Of a stretch of 64,000 nt of DNA, positions 45,578 to 54,355 are shown one piece after another. The DNA comes from Herbidospora mongoliensis (GTDB lineage: Bacteria > Actinomycetota > Actinomycetes > Streptosporangiales > Streptosporangiaceae): contig NZ_BBXD01000014.1 of NCBI RefSeq assembly GCF_001570545.1, positions 319,508-383,507 of the forward strand, given 5' to 3'. The notes beneath the pieces are model-generated. The model saw only the letters and a program-made list of their open reading frames with translations, was not told the origin of the DNA and made no database searches. Both the position numbers and the translations under genes were made by a program. Numbering within the stretch: the first letter of the stretch is position 1; every line of letters starts with the position of its first letter.

Positions 45578-47125
45578 ATGCAGCCTCCCCCCGTCCCCTT
45601 ACCAGGCCATGCGGCTCGAGGGCCGCGCTCCCGAATGGCCGTCATCACGTCATTCGTGGCGGTGCTGACGGCCCTGCTGGCCACCACCCTGACCTGGTGG
45701 GCGCCGGCGACCGCGGCGACCACGCCCCTGGTGGGAACGGCGTCAGGACGATGCCTGGACGTGCCCGGGATCTCGCAGGTCAACGGCACGCAGGTGCAGA
45801 TCTGGGACTGCAACGGGCAGTCCAACCAGCAGTGGACCACCACCAGCGCGAGCGAAGTGCGGGTGTACGGCAACAAGTGCCTGGACGTGAACGCCGGCGG
45901 CACGGCCGACGGCACCACGGTGATCATCTGGGACTGCAACGGCCAGAACAACCAGAAGTGGCGGCTGAACTCCGACGGCAGCATCACCGCCATCGGCGCG
46001 AACAAGTGCCTGGACGTGGCCGCCTACGGCACCGCCAACGGCACCAAGGTCCACCTCTGGACCTGCCACGGCGGCGCCAACCAGAAATGGACGACCGGCG
46101 CCCAGCCCAGCCCGACCCCGACGCCCACCCCGAGCACGTCGCCGAGCCCACCGCCGAGCGGCGCCCGCGCGTGTGACATCTACAGCTCCGGCGGCACGCC
46201 GTGCGTAGCCGCGCACAGCACGACCCGCGCGCTCTACAACGCCTACAGCGGCAACCTCTACCAGGTCAGGCGCTCCTCCGACAGCACGACCCGGAACATC
46301 GGCGTGCTGACCACGGGCGGCGTCGCCAACGCCGCCGCGCAGGACTCCTTCTGCGCCGGCACCACGTGCGTAATCACCGTGCTCTACGACCAGTCCGGGC
46401 GGGGCAACGACCTGTGGTACCAGGGATCCAGCGTGGTCCCCGGCTCTCCCCAGAGCAGGCCGGCGGTCGCGACCACCGAGTCCCTCACCGTCGGCGGTAA
46501 CAAGGCCTACTCCCTCTACATCAACCCCGGCAACAGCTACTGGAGGGACGGCCACCTGACCGGCGTCCCCACGGGCAGCGCACCCGAGGGCATGTACATG
46601 GTCACCAGCGGCACCCACGTCAACGGCGGCTGCTGCTTCGACTACGGCAACAGCGAGACCACCAGGAAGGCCGACGCCGCCGGAGCGATGGACGCCATCA
46701 ACTTCAGCACCCAGTGCTGGTTCGGCGGATGCTCCGGGAGCGGCCCCTGGGTCCAGGCCGACCTGGAATGGGGCCTGTTCCCCGGCGGCAGCCAGTCGTG
46801 GAACACCAACCAGCGCGCCTTCACCAGCAAGTTCGTGACCGCCACCCTGAAGAACAACGGCACGACCCGGTTCGCCATCAAGGGCAGCAACGCCCAGTCG
46901 GGCAGCCTGTACACCCTGTACGACGGCGCGCTTCCCAACGGCTACAGCCCGATGAAGAAGCAGGGAGCCATCATCCTGGGCAGCGGCGGCGACTGCTGCA
47001 AACCCGACGGGGGCGCCAACCTCAGCGCGGGCACCTTCTACGAGGGAGCCATGGTCGCCGGATACCCCTCTGACGCCACCGAGAACGCCGTCCAGGCCGA
47101 CGTGATCGCCGCGGGCTACCGCTGA
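45578..47125 (+). CDS. GH54 alpha-L-arabinofuranosidase with N-terminal ricin-type CBM13
   Basis: This 515-residue secreted enzyme removes arabinofuranosyl side groups. The signal (~1-47) is followed by a ricin B-type trefoil (~48-175) and a Pro-Thr linker. The catalytic domain (~190-515) closely matches fungal AbfB: ACDIYSSGGTPCVAAHSTTR, CVITVLYDQSGRGNDL, CCFDYGNSET, SAGTFYEGAMVAGYPSD. The nucleophile equivalent is Glu397 (DLEWGLF) and the acid/base is Asp472 (GSGGDCC), both present. The fungal arabinose-binding CBM42 is absent, replaced by the ricin module at the other end. AAGGAG precedes the ATG; a LacI operator lies upstream and a strong hairpin downstream. Confidence 0.94.
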   Translation: MQPPPVPLPGHAARGPRSRMAVITSFVAVLTALLATTLTWWAPATAATTPLVGTASGRCLDVPGISQVNGTQVQIWDCNGQSNQQWTTTSASEVRVYGNKCLDVNAGGTADGTTVIIWDCNGQNNQKWRLNSDGSITAIGANKCLDVAAYGTANGTKVHLWTCHGGANQKWTTGAQPSPTPTPTPSTSPSPPPSGARACDIYSSGGTPCVAAHSTTRALYNAYSGNLYQVRRSSDSTTRNIGVLTTGGVANAAAQDSFCAGTTCVITVLYDQSGRGNDLWYQGSSVVPGSPQSRPAVATTESLTVGGNKAYSLYINPGNSYWRDGHLTGVPTGSAPEGMYMVTSGTHVNGGCCFDYGNSETTRKADAAGAMDAINFSTQCWFGGCSGSGPWVQADLEWGLFPGGSQSWNTNQRAFTSKFVTATLKNNGTTRFAIKGSNAQSGSLYTLYDGALPNGYSPMKKQGAIILGSGGDCCKPDGGANLSAGTFYEGAMVAGYPSDATENAVQADVIAAGYR

Positions 47126-47133
47126 TCTCCCGG

Positions 47134-47173
47134 ACGCCGGCCACCACTCCAGTGGGGGAGGGGTGGCCGGCGT
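47134..47173 (+). terminator. Hairpin terminator after the GH54 gene
   Basis: ACGCCGGCCACC (47134-47145) pairs perfectly with GGTGGCCGGCGT (47162-47173), a 12-base stem with a 16-base loop, nine bases after the stop codon. There is no T-run, as is common for actinomycete terminators. Confidence 0.75.
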
Positions 47174-47687
47174 TCATCCCGCTATCGCGGCCGACGTCGG
47201 CGATGGTCTGTCATCGATGCCGCATCCGCTGGGTGCATGGCTGACTACGACACAGTCGAATACGACAAATTGCCGTGCCGACCGCACGCAGAAGCCGGTG
47301 CGCGTCATCCGGGAACGGCATCAACGCGCGGGGCAGTCGGCGCGCCCGTAGGCGGTGACCAGATACGCCGGCCACGCATGGTGGGTCCCGAACACATCCC
47401 CGGACACGGCACGCAACGCGACGGTCCGCACGAGATTCAGGCCGACGGCGGCGACAGGCTCTCGACCTGCGCGTGTCATGCGACTTGCGGGCGACCTGTC
47501 GGCGCTCAGAACCCAGGCCTTGCGGCCCCGGCAGTGCGCGAGGGCTCGGCTGAGGGTATGAAACCCCCGTTTGAAAAGCGTGTGATGTGTGGGCCGTCTG
47601 GAAAACGCCTGCAAAAGTCTCCCGCAAGGCCCCGATGTCAGTCTCCTGGGTGTACGGAGAACACCACTAATTCACAGGAGACTAACC
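47174..47687. other. Gene-poor stretch upstream of a small secreted protein
   Basis: About 510 bases without a convincing gene. A minus-strand frame (roughly 47330-47570) has protein-like composition but no recognised family and no ribosome site. The promoter of the gene at 47688 should lie at its end; ACAGGAG precedes that start. Confidence 0.4.
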
Positions 47688-48077
47688 ATGAAACGTCTTA
47701 CCGCCGCCTTCGCGGCCGCCATCACGCTTGTCGTGGTCCCCGTTCCGGCCGAAGCCGCGACGGCGAGATGCGTCCTCAACGCCGAGCGGATTCAAGGCGT
47801 GAAGATGTGGCTGGTACGCAACAACTGCACGCCTGCGGATCCCAGCGACAGGATCGCCCAGACGATCTTCTGGGGAGCCGACTGGCCAGACCTCGACGAC
47901 TACTTGGGGGCTGAGAACTACCCGACGATGAACAACCGGCTCGAAGTCTCCTGGGCATCTCTGAACGAGGACGCCCTGACCGGCGACGAGGTCTACACCG
48001 AGAACAGATTCGTCCGCACCAACGGCTCGATCTACACCGTCAAATCGAATGAGGTGAAGAAGGAATTCTTGTTGTAG
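47688..48077 (+). CDS. Small secreted protein of unknown function
   Basis: This 129-residue protein has an AGGAG ribosome site and a clear signal peptide (MKRLTAAFAAAITLVVVPVP ending AEA-A). The mature part (~105 residues) has two cysteines (in TARCVLN and RNNCTPAD) that could form a disulfide, and an acidic middle (WPDLDDYLGAENY). It is not assigned to a family. A complete signal peptide and good ribosome site support it as a real gene. Confidence 0.75.
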   Translation: MKRLTAAFAAAITLVVVPVPAEAATARCVLNAERIQGVKMWLVRNNCTPADPSDRIAQTIFWGADWPDLDDYLGAENYPTMNNRLEVSWASLNEDALTGDEVYTENRFVRTNGSIYTVKSNEVKKEFLL

Positions 48078-48509
48078 GGGGCCACGGTTCCTGATTGACG
48101 TCGCGACCACCGGCCCGTCCTGACGGCATCAGGCGCTGTTCAGAGTGAGAAGGTCACGCACCCACCAGCTCCGCCGCTGCGCCCTGCAGCACCTGGCCGC
48201 CGACGGCCGCATCGCGCCCGAACTCCAGACCAGTTCCCGCTACCAGCACCTGGCCGGCCTCGGTCGCTACGGGCCCTCGCGCTCGCCGGTAGGGGGCGGA
48301 TCTGTCCGACGCTTTCGCCAGTGGCGCGGCGGCGCGGCACGGTGTGGAACATGTGGTCGGTGATGACAGGCGGGCGGCCGCGCTCGTAGTGGGGCGGCGT
48401 CACCCGTCATGGTCACCCACCCGTTCGAAACAGGTCACGCTGCTCTGAGCGGATCCGCCGCAGGCGGATCGGGTCGATATCGCACCAGGCGGCCTCACAT
48501 GATGGACGC
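48078..48509. other. Intergenic stretch before the clpP pair
   Basis: It contains short protein-like fragments on the + strand (HQLRRCALQHLAADGRIAPE at ~48161-48220) that suggest a decayed gene, and the inverted repeat at 48452-48470 near the clpP start. No complete gene is visible. Confidence 0.45.
48452..48470. promoter_or_regulatory. Inverted repeat GATCCGCC-GCA-GGCGGATC before the clpP operon
   Basis: This is a perfect 8-base inverted repeat with a three-base spacer, 39 bases upstream of the first clpP ATG. Without a following T-run and so close to the start it reads as an operator, possibly for the PopR/ClgR-like protein coded downstream. Confidence 0.5.
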
Positions 48510-49136
48510 ATGAGCGAAGAATCGAAAGCCCCTCTGTTCGACGGGCATTTGCGGCGGCGGCTTTACGAGCAGCGAACGCTCGTTCTCGACGGACCTCTCG
48601 ACGACGACAACGGCACCCTTCTCACCACGCAGCTGATAACCCTCGCCACGCAGGATCCCGTGGCCGACATCGCATTGTGGATCCATTCCCCGGGTGGTTC
48701 CGTTCCGTCGATGCTGGCGATCCGCGACATCATGCGGCTGATTCCGTGTGATGTGTCGACGCTGGTGCTGGGCATCGCCTACAGCGCCGGCCAGTTTCTG
48801 CTCTCCTCGGGCACCCGGGGCAAACGCCGCGCCCTGCCCCATGCGCGGGTGCTGATGCACCAGGGGTCGGCCGGGATCGGCGGCACCGCCGTCGACATCG
48901 AACTGCAGGCCAGCGACCTGCGCCACACCCGCGACACGGTGCTCGGCCTCATCGCCGCAGACACCGGCCAGCCCGTGGAGCGCATCTTCGACGACTCCCT
49001 GCACGACCGTTGGTACACCGCGCAGGAGGCGCTCGACTACGGCTTCATCGATTCGATCGTCAGCGATTTCGGAGAGATCGCGCCGCTCGCCCACCATCAG
49101 CTTGGTTTCGGCGTCACCGAAGGAGCGGCCCGATGA
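48510..49136 (+). CDS. ClpP protease subunit, catalytic serine present
   Basis: This 208-residue protein is related to actinomycete ClpP4. The protease forms tetradecamers that work with Clp ATPases. Visible residues are Ser92 (IAYSAGQFLLS), His117 (VLMHQGSAG) and an Asp in the C-terminal head region. The usual IYINSPGGSV motif appears as LWIHSPGGSVPSM. Its stop overlaps the start of the second clpP (ATGA), so equal production is likely. It is followed by an XRE regulator on the opposite strand, as in popR-clpP loci. Confidence 0.92.
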   Translation: MSEESKAPLFDGHLRRRLYEQRTLVLDGPLDDDNGTLLTTQLITLATQDPVADIALWIHSPGGSVPSMLAIRDIMRLIPCDVSTLVLGIAYSAGQFLLSSGTRGKRRALPHARVLMHQGSAGIGGTAVDIELQASDLRHTRDTVLGLIAADTGQPVERIFDDSLHDRWYTAQEALDYGFIDSIVSDFGEIAPLAHHQLGFGVTEGAAR

Positions 49137-49729
49137 GCACTTATACGATCCCCAACGTCATTGCCCGCGATTCGCGTGGCGAGCGTATTCTCGACGTTTA
49201 TTCGCATCTGCTCACCGAGCGAATCGTCTACCTGGGCACGGCGATCGAAGCGGGTGTCGCGAACGCGCTCATCGCGCAGTTGATTTTCCTGGAGTCCGAG
49301 AATCCCGACGCCGATATCCAGTTCTACATCAACTGCGAGGGCGGCGATCCGAGCGCGATGCTCGCGATCTACGACACGATGCGCTACATCCGCCCGAAGG
49401 TCGCCACGACCTGCGTCGGCCAGGCCATCGCGGTGGGCGCGGTGCTTCTCGCGGCGGGCGCCGAGGGGAAACGGTCCGCCCTGCCCCACGCACGGGTGGT
49501 CCTGCACCAGCCGGCCGCCTCGGGGCGCGGCGCGATCCCCGACCTCATCCTGCAGGCCGACGAGGTCGTGCGTGTCCGGGCCGACATCGAGCGCATCCTG
49601 TCGCGTCACACGGGCCAGACCGTCGAGACGCTGCGCGCCGACACCGACCGTGACCGGGTGTTCACCGCGACGGCGGCGCTGGAATACGGGCTCCTCGACC
49701 AGATCATCGAGGAGCACACACGCACCTGA
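49133..49729 (+). CDS. ClpP-like subunit with serine replaced by alanine
   Basis: This 198-residue protein is related to ClpP3. The fold motifs are intact (IQFYINCEGGDPSAMLAIYD, His125 in VVLHQPAAS, C-terminal EYGLLDQI), but the serine motif GQAASMGA reads GQAIAVGA, with Ala100 where the nucleophile should be. It probably cannot cleave peptides and would serve as a structural or regulatory ring subunit, like plastid ClpR, paired with the active subunit made from the overlapping gene. Confidence 0.9.
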   Translation: MSTYTIPNVIARDSRGERILDVYSHLLTERIVYLGTAIEAGVANALIAQLIFLESENPDADIQFYINCEGGDPSAMLAIYDTMRYIRPKVATTCVGQAIAVGAVLLAAGAEGKRSALPHARVVLHQPAASGRGAIPDLILQADEVVRVRADIERILSRHTGQTVETLRADTDRDRVFTATAALEYGLLDQIIEEHTRT

Positions 49730-49771
49730 TCGCAGGAAACGCGCTGCGAACTCCGGGGCCGCCGGGCCGCG

Positions 49772-50107
49772 CTAGGCGGCCAGCAGCATGGCCCCAGCCG
49801 ACGTGCCACCCTGCGCTGCCCGCAGGTTCTCGGTCACGGCGGAGGTCAGATCGATCAAAGTGACCTCCAGCGCCCCGGCGACCGCGGCGATCATCTCGCT
49901 CGACGGCTCTTTGACGCCCCGTTCCATCTCGGAGAGGTACTGCGGTGAGACCCCGGCGCGGCGGGCCGTCTCCGCCAGCTTCTCACCACGCTCGTAGCGG
50001 ATCCCCCGCAGGCACTCACCGAGCGCCTCCCGCCACAGCGGCTCACGCGCGGGTTCCGGCTCGCTTCGATCGCTCACCCGCCGCAGCGGCGTAACAGAGG
50101 AGGCCAT
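49772..50107 (-). CDS. PopR/ClgR-like XRE regulator with Ala-Ala C-terminus
   Basis: This 111-residue protein has a Cro/C1 helix-turn-helix at ~25-85 (LRGIRYERGEKLAETARRAG, VSPQYLSEMERGVKEPS). The protein ends AMLLAA. In Streptomyces, ClgR and PopR activate clp operons and are degraded by ClpP through C-terminal alanines. The same ending and the convergent position directly after a clpP pair support the same feedback role here. Confidence 0.85.
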   Translation of the reverse strand: MASSVTPLRRVSDRSEPEPAREPLWREALGECLRGIRYERGEKLAETARRAGVSPQYLSEMERGVKEPSSEMIAAVAGALEVTLIDLTSAVTENLRAAQGGTSAGAMLLAA

Positions 50108-50301
50108 GCCTCACCATAAACAGCCACTGCGCCGCCGTCGCGGCGTCTTCGCGCACAGCACAACCGGAACTGCCGCCGTGACAAGAGACAGGTGGGTCAT
50201 GGCCGTAAATGGCCGAAGCTGTCTGCCGATCCGGTGACGTGACTCGGTGGCGATCTGGAGGTCGACGGATACTGCCGCGCCTCACCCGGTTCAAGTCCGT
50301 A

Positions 50302-50327
50302 GGGCACCCCCGCTCGGGAGGGTGCCC
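50302..50327. terminator. Hairpin terminator after the secreted repeat protein
   Basis: GGGCACCC (50302-50309) pairs with GGGTGCCC (50320-50327), an 8-base perfect stem with a 10-base loop, directly beyond the stop of the minus-strand gene ending at 50334. Confidence 0.65.
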
Positions 50328-50333
50328 TGCGGA

Positions 50334-51188
50334 TTACTCGGACGCGCAGGTCGCATATGCGACGACGCTCCACTCCCTGGTGGTGGAGCTCAGCTCGTTC
50401 GCAGTGGCCGACACCGCACGGCTGGTGGGAACGAATTCGATGAGCGCGGTCTCACCGGCGGCACCCGGGATGGAGAACCCGGCACCGAGCGCCAGTTTTC
50501 CTTCGGGACAGCTCACGAGCGTGCCCTTGTTGCTCGAGTTCTCCTCGGTTTCCTCCTGGACGACCTGGAGACCCGCCGGTCGTTCCTCGGCGCAGATCGC
50601 GAAAAGCCGGAGGGAGTAGTTACCGCCGTAACCTCGGTGGTTCTCCTTGGTCTGAACCCAGACGGAGTCCAGCGTGGGGACCAGGTCGGTGACGCTCACG
50701 TTGCCGCGCGCGCCCTCCATCTGGTAGCCGGAGCCGAGCAGCCAGTCGCCGTCCCGGCAGTCGAGATTCAGCTCTTTGGGATTGGGATGTGAACTGGTGA
50801 CCACCGAGCGGACCGAGGTGGTTCCGTGCGGATACCCGCACACGGCCCACACGCGGATCCTCCATGGGGAACTCGTTCCCGACAGGGTCTCGACGCCGTA
50901 CGCGCTGACGGTGGTGCCGGTCGGGATCACCTCGTCGATGACGACGTCACCGCCCACGCCGCCGGCCACGTCTCCGATGATCTCGGCTCCGGTGCCGATC
51001 ACGCGCTTGGCGTCGGGGCAGGCGACCTCGGCGCCCTTGTCGTTGGAGTTGCTGTCGCTGGTGTCGCTGACCACCACTCGGCCGGGGACGTCCGCCGACG
51101 CCGGGGAGGCCGTCGTCACGAAGCCGGTGACCAGTGCGACGATGAGCGGCGCAGCCGCCGCTCGCGTGCGTAATACGGGGATGTTCAA
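50334..51188 (-). CDS. Secreted protein with three related Cys-pair repeats
   Basis: This 284-residue protein is started at the TTG at 51188, five bases after AGGAGGGG. A signal peptide (to ~32, PASASA-type cleavage) is followed by three units of ~80 residues. Each has a Cys in a (V/L)xC(P/R)(D/E)(A/G) context (EVACPDAKRVIGTGAEI, LDCRDGDWLLGSGYQM, VSCPEGKLALGAGFSI) and ends with a second Cys after an aromatic-rich strand (VWAVCGYP, LFAICAEE, AYATCASE). One disulfide per repeat is likely. No function is known to me for this family. Confidence 0.8.
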   Translation of the reverse strand: MNIPVLRTRAAAAPLIVALVTGFVTTASPASADVPGRVVVSDTSDSNSNDKGAEVACPDAKRVIGTGAEIIGDVAGGVGGDVVIDEVIPTGTTVSAYGVETLSGTSSPWRIRVWAVCGYPHGTTSVRSVVTSSHPNPKELNLDCRDGDWLLGSGYQMEGARGNVSVTDLVPTLDSVWVQTKENHRGYGGNYSLRLFAICAEERPAGLQVVQEETEENSSNKGTLVSCPEGKLALGAGFSIPGAAGETALIEFVPTSRAVSATANELSSTTREWSVVAYATCASE

Positions 51189-51293
51189 CTGAACCCCTCC
51201 TGAGCAGGGAGCCGGGACCGGTTCCCCGCTTGTCGGAGAGGGCGCCCCCATCCCCGCAATGTGGTCCCGGGCACGCCCCGGCACCGCGCCCTT

Positions 51294-52172
51294 TTACCCG
51301 CTGGAACAGGGTTCTTGTGCCTGGACCGCGGGGTGCCCGGACTCGCACGGATACGGAGCGGCCGTGGCCTCAAGGGGCGTTCCGGCGGCTGGACCTCGGC
51401 GCCGTGCCTCGTCAGACCTAGTGAAGTAGGCAGCGGTTTCGGCGTCCGTCGGGTAATACGACTCGATCGCGATCTCGTCCAGAGTGATGTCCATGGGGGT
51501 GCCGAACGTGGTGGTGGTCGAGAACAGTCGCAGTTCCCGTCCGCCGAAATGGAAGACCATCGGAATGGCGATCTCGGACTCGATCGGGTCATCCACCCCC
51601 TCCGAGCCGAGTGCCAGCAGTTCCTCGTACAGTGCGGTGAGCCCCGGTTCGGGAGCGGCGGCGAGCTGACGCCCGATCCGGATCCGCAGCCGCGAGCGCA
51701 CCTGCGCGAGATTGACGATGTGCGGGGCGAGCCCCCGTGGGTGCAGTCCGAGCCGCACCATGTTGATCGGTGGGACCAGCAGGTCGGGGGAGACCTCGGC
51801 GAGGAACGGGTCGATGGCGCGATTGGTCATCAGGATGTTCCATCCGCGATCGATGACCAGCGCCGGGTATGGCTCATGGGCGTGCAGCACCCTTTCGATC
51901 GCCTCCCAGGCCGCCGCCAGCGCTTCCCGGTTGAGCGGCCGCTCGGCGTAGCGGGGGGCGAAACCCGCGGCGAGCAGCAGGCGGTTGCGCTCGCGCAGCG
52001 GTACATCGAGCTGATCGGCGAGCCGCAGGATCATGTCGGCGCTCGGGGTGGACTTGCCGGTCTCCACCAGGCTGACGTGACGGGCCGAGACGTCCGCGGC
52101 GATGGCGAGGTCGAGCTGGCTGAGCCCGCGCCGGTGCCGCCAGTGCCGTAACAGTTCCCCGACCGAGTCCAT
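51294..52172 (-). CDS. XRE regulator with MmyB-like ligand-binding domain
   Basis: This 292-residue protein starts MDSVGELLRHWRHRRGLSQL; the helix-turn-helix covers ~5-60 (DLAIAADVSARHVSLVETGK). Residues ~95-260 match the PAS-like MmyB domain (YPALVIDRGWNILMTNRAI, FHFGGRELRLFSTTTTFGTP), which binds hydrophobic ligands. It is divergent from a SnoaL-like gene with 90 bases between, so it probably controls that gene. Confidence 0.9.
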   Translation of the reverse strand: MDSVGELLRHWRHRRGLSQLDLAIAADVSARHVSLVETGKSTPSADMILRLADQLDVPLRERNRLLLAAGFAPRYAERPLNREALAAAWEAIERVLHAHEPYPALVIDRGWNILMTNRAIDPFLAEVSPDLLVPPINMVRLGLHPRGLAPHIVNLAQVRSRLRIRIGRQLAAAPEPGLTALYEELLALGSEGVDDPIESEIAIPMVFHFGGRELRLFSTTTTFGTPMDITLDEIAIESYYPTDAETAAYFTRSDEARRRGPAAGTPLEATAAPYPCESGHPAVQAQEPCSSG

Positions 52173-52262
52173 GGGCGCCGATGCTAGGTCCGTCAGGCAC
52201 CAGACGCCATGAAATGCCACTTCATCGACAATCCTCGCAAGCGGCGAGAACACTGCTGAGCC

Positions 52263-52646
52263 ATGACGACCGACAACAAGAGCATCGTCCAGCAGGCCCT
52301 GACGGCCCTGGTCGCGACCGGTGAGGTCGACGCGCTCGCGCCGCTGCTGAGCGAGGGCTTCGTCCATCGCCGGCCTGATTCGACCTCGAAGACCAAGGCC
52401 GAATGGCTGGCCGCCGTTGAGGCCGCGCTCGTCCCTCTCGCCGGCATGCACGTCGAGATCCAGCACCTGCTCGCGGACGGCGATCACGTCGTGATGCACT
52501 CGCGACGCCGGCTGCCTGATGCCGGGCCCGAGATCGTGGTCGTCGACATCTGGCGGCTCGACGACGGGCTGATCGCCGAGGCCTGGGAGATCATCGAGCC
52601 GGTGACCCAAGCGCCCGCCCACCTGACGTGGTGGGAAATCCGCTGA
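52263..52646 (+). CDS. SnoaL-like (NTF2-fold) protein
   Basis: This 127-residue cytoplasmic protein has SnoaL features: helix KSIVQQALTALVATGEVDAL, FVHRRPDSTS, HVEIQHLLADGDHVVMHSRR, VDIWRLDDGLIAEAWEI. Family members bind or transform small aromatic or polyketide-like molecules, or have no known role. It is divergent from the XRE/MmyB regulator, which is its likely controller. Confidence 0.88.
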   Translation: MTTDNKSIVQQALTALVATGEVDALAPLLSEGFVHRRPDSTSKTKAEWLAAVEAALVPLAGMHVEIQHLLADGDHVVMHSRRRLPDAGPEIVVVDIWRLDDGLIAEAWEIIEPVTQAPAHLTWWEIR

Positions 52647-52769
52647 TGACCGGACCGCCTCCCCGGCCCGGTCACCGCTGAGAAAGGCTCGTCTCCCGCT
52701 TGCTGCGACGGCCATCGGAGCGCGAGGTGAACGCGGCGTGCCGGCACCGGTGTTTCGCGTCCGGCCAGT

Positions 52770-52803
52770 CTGGGGCGGCTGCTCACGCCGGCAGCCGCCC
52801 CAG
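52770..52803. terminator. Strong bidirectional hairpin between SnoaL-like and GH26 genes
   Basis: CTGGGGCGGCTGC (52770-52782) pairs perfectly with GCAGCCGCCCCAG (52791-52803), a 13-base stem with an 8-base loop. It lies just beyond the GH26 stop (minus strand) and 120 bases after the SnoaL-like stop, serving both converging genes. Confidence 0.8.
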
Positions 52804-52809
52804 GGTCGG

Positions 52810-54234
52810 TCACCGGAAGTTGGGCAGTTCGTCCCGGGTGACGACGTAGGAGTGGTTGTAGACCTTGTTCAGGTGGGAGACGGAGTTGCTGACGGTCAGA
52901 TGGTTGCCGTGCCAGGTGCCGAACAGCACCCAGCGCGCGCCGGTGGACTGCAGCCGGTCGGGGTCGGGGATGGGGCCGTTCTCGTGCAGCGCGATCGGCA
53001 CCGTGGTGCCGACGATGGTGCGCACGTTGTCGTACATCGCCTTCTGCGGGTCGTAGTTGCCGTCACCGGCGTAGGTGTCGGCGCCGCCGACGTCGACGTA
53101 CTGCTTGCCCGGGTAGAAGGCGGACTGGGGCTGGCCGTTGTAGCCGTGCAGCCAGATCAGGTTGTTCAGGCCCTTGGTGGTGGTGAAGTAGTCGTACATG
53201 TAGCGCCACAGCCGGTTGTACTGGGCGCCACCCTCCTTGCTCCACCAGAACCAGGTGCCGCCGGCCTCGTGGAACGGGCGCCAGATCACGCTGACCCCGT
53301 TGCTCTGCAGCTGCTGCAGCATGGCGGCGGCCTGGTCGAGGCGCTGGCGGAAGACGGTGTTCTCCGAGGTGCCCGCGGTCAGCGTGTTGTTGATCGAGGC
53401 CGTGCCCTGGCTGCCCGCGTAGGTGTCCGGCTGGGTCGGGGCGCCCATGTGGTAGCCGATCATCACCAGGCCACCGGCGTTCCAGTACGCGACAGCCCGG
53501 GGTGCCAGGTCTTTGGAGTCGCCGAAGTCCAGGGCGCGGATGGCCGGGTACTTGCCGGTGTTGGTGCGGATGTAGTTGATCTCGTAGTCCGGGCCGCCGA
53601 TCCAGGTCGACTCCTGCTGGCCGGACAGGATGTGGTTGCCGTACTGGCTGTAGAGGTAGCACAGCACCCTGCGCGTGGCCGCGTTGGCATTGGGGTTCAC
53701 CGGCGCCGCCGAGCAGCTGTTGCCGCTGGGGGAGGGCGAGGGAGTCGGCGAGGGGCTGGGGGAGCGGCTGGGGGAGGCCGACGGGCTGGGTGAGCCGGTG
53801 ACCGAACCGGTGCAGGCCACCCCGTTGAGGGTGAAGGATCCGGGGGTGGGGTTGGAGCCGTTCCAGTTGCCGTTGAAGCCGATGCCGACGCTGGCGCCGG
53901 AGGCGAGTTCGGCGTTGTAGGGGGCGTTGGCGGCGGTCACGGCCGAGCCGCTTTGGGAGAAGGCGGCGTTCCACCCCTGAACGATGGTCTGGCCGGCGGT
54001 GAAGGACCACCGCAGCTGCCATCCGGACAACGGGTCGCCGAGGTTGGTGACGGTGATGTTCGTCCCGAAACCGCCGGGCCACTGGTTGGTCACCGCGTAC
54101 TGGACCCGGCAGCCGGCGGACGCGACGGCGGGAGCCGCCGCTGCGGCGGCCACGGTGGTGGCGGTCAGGGCCACGGCCACGGCGGCGAAGATGTTCCGCC
54201 GCCGGAGGCGGGCGGGTAAGCGTGCGAATCGCAT
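52810..54234 (-). CDS. GH26 beta-mannanase with N-terminal CBM2
   Basis: This 474-residue secreted enzyme cleaves beta-1,4-mannan. The ATG at 54234 has GAGGAG upstream. A signal peptide (~1-40), CBM2 (~41-140, WPGGFGTNITVTNLGDPLSG) and Ser-Pro linker precede the GH26 barrel (~175-474). Acid/base Glu323 lies in WRPFHEAGGTWFWW and nucleophile Glu418 in IALHENGP. It is the last gene of the same-strand pair with the PL11 lyase, 121 bases apart. Confidence 0.94.
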   Translation of the reverse strand: MRFARLPARLRRRNIFAAVAVALTATTVAAAAAAPAVASAGCRVQYAVTNQWPGGFGTNITVTNLGDPLSGWQLRWSFTAGQTIVQGWNAAFSQSGSAVTAANAPYNAELASGASVGIGFNGNWNGSNPTPGSFTLNGVACTGSVTGSPSPSASPSRSPSPSPTPSPSPSGNSCSAAPVNPNANAATRRVLCYLYSQYGNHILSGQQESTWIGGPDYEINYIRTNTGKYPAIRALDFGDSKDLAPRAVAYWNAGGLVMIGYHMGAPTQPDTYAGSQGTASINNTLTAGTSENTVFRQRLDQAAAMLQQLQSNGVSVIWRPFHEAGGTWFWWSKEGGAQYNRLWRYMYDYFTTTKGLNNLIWLHGYNGQPQSAFYPGKQYVDVGGADTYAGDGNYDPQKAMYDNVRTIVGTTVPIALHENGPIPDPDRLQSTGARWVLFGTWHGNHLTVSNSVSHLNKVYNHSYVVTRDELPNFR

Positions 54235-54355
54235 GATGGGTCTCCTCGTGGAGGGCTGTTCTGCTGCCGGCGGCACGATTCGCGGCGGCAGAAACGCAGG
54301 TCTTGTCACAGGGGCGTCCCGCCCGGGACAGGGCCCCGGGCGGGACGGCGGCGGA

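Noticed and set aside
50286-50300. GGTTCAAGTCC resembling a tRNA T-loop
   Set aside because: The flanking bases do not form a T-stem and no acceptor, D or anticodon arms can be drawn around it.
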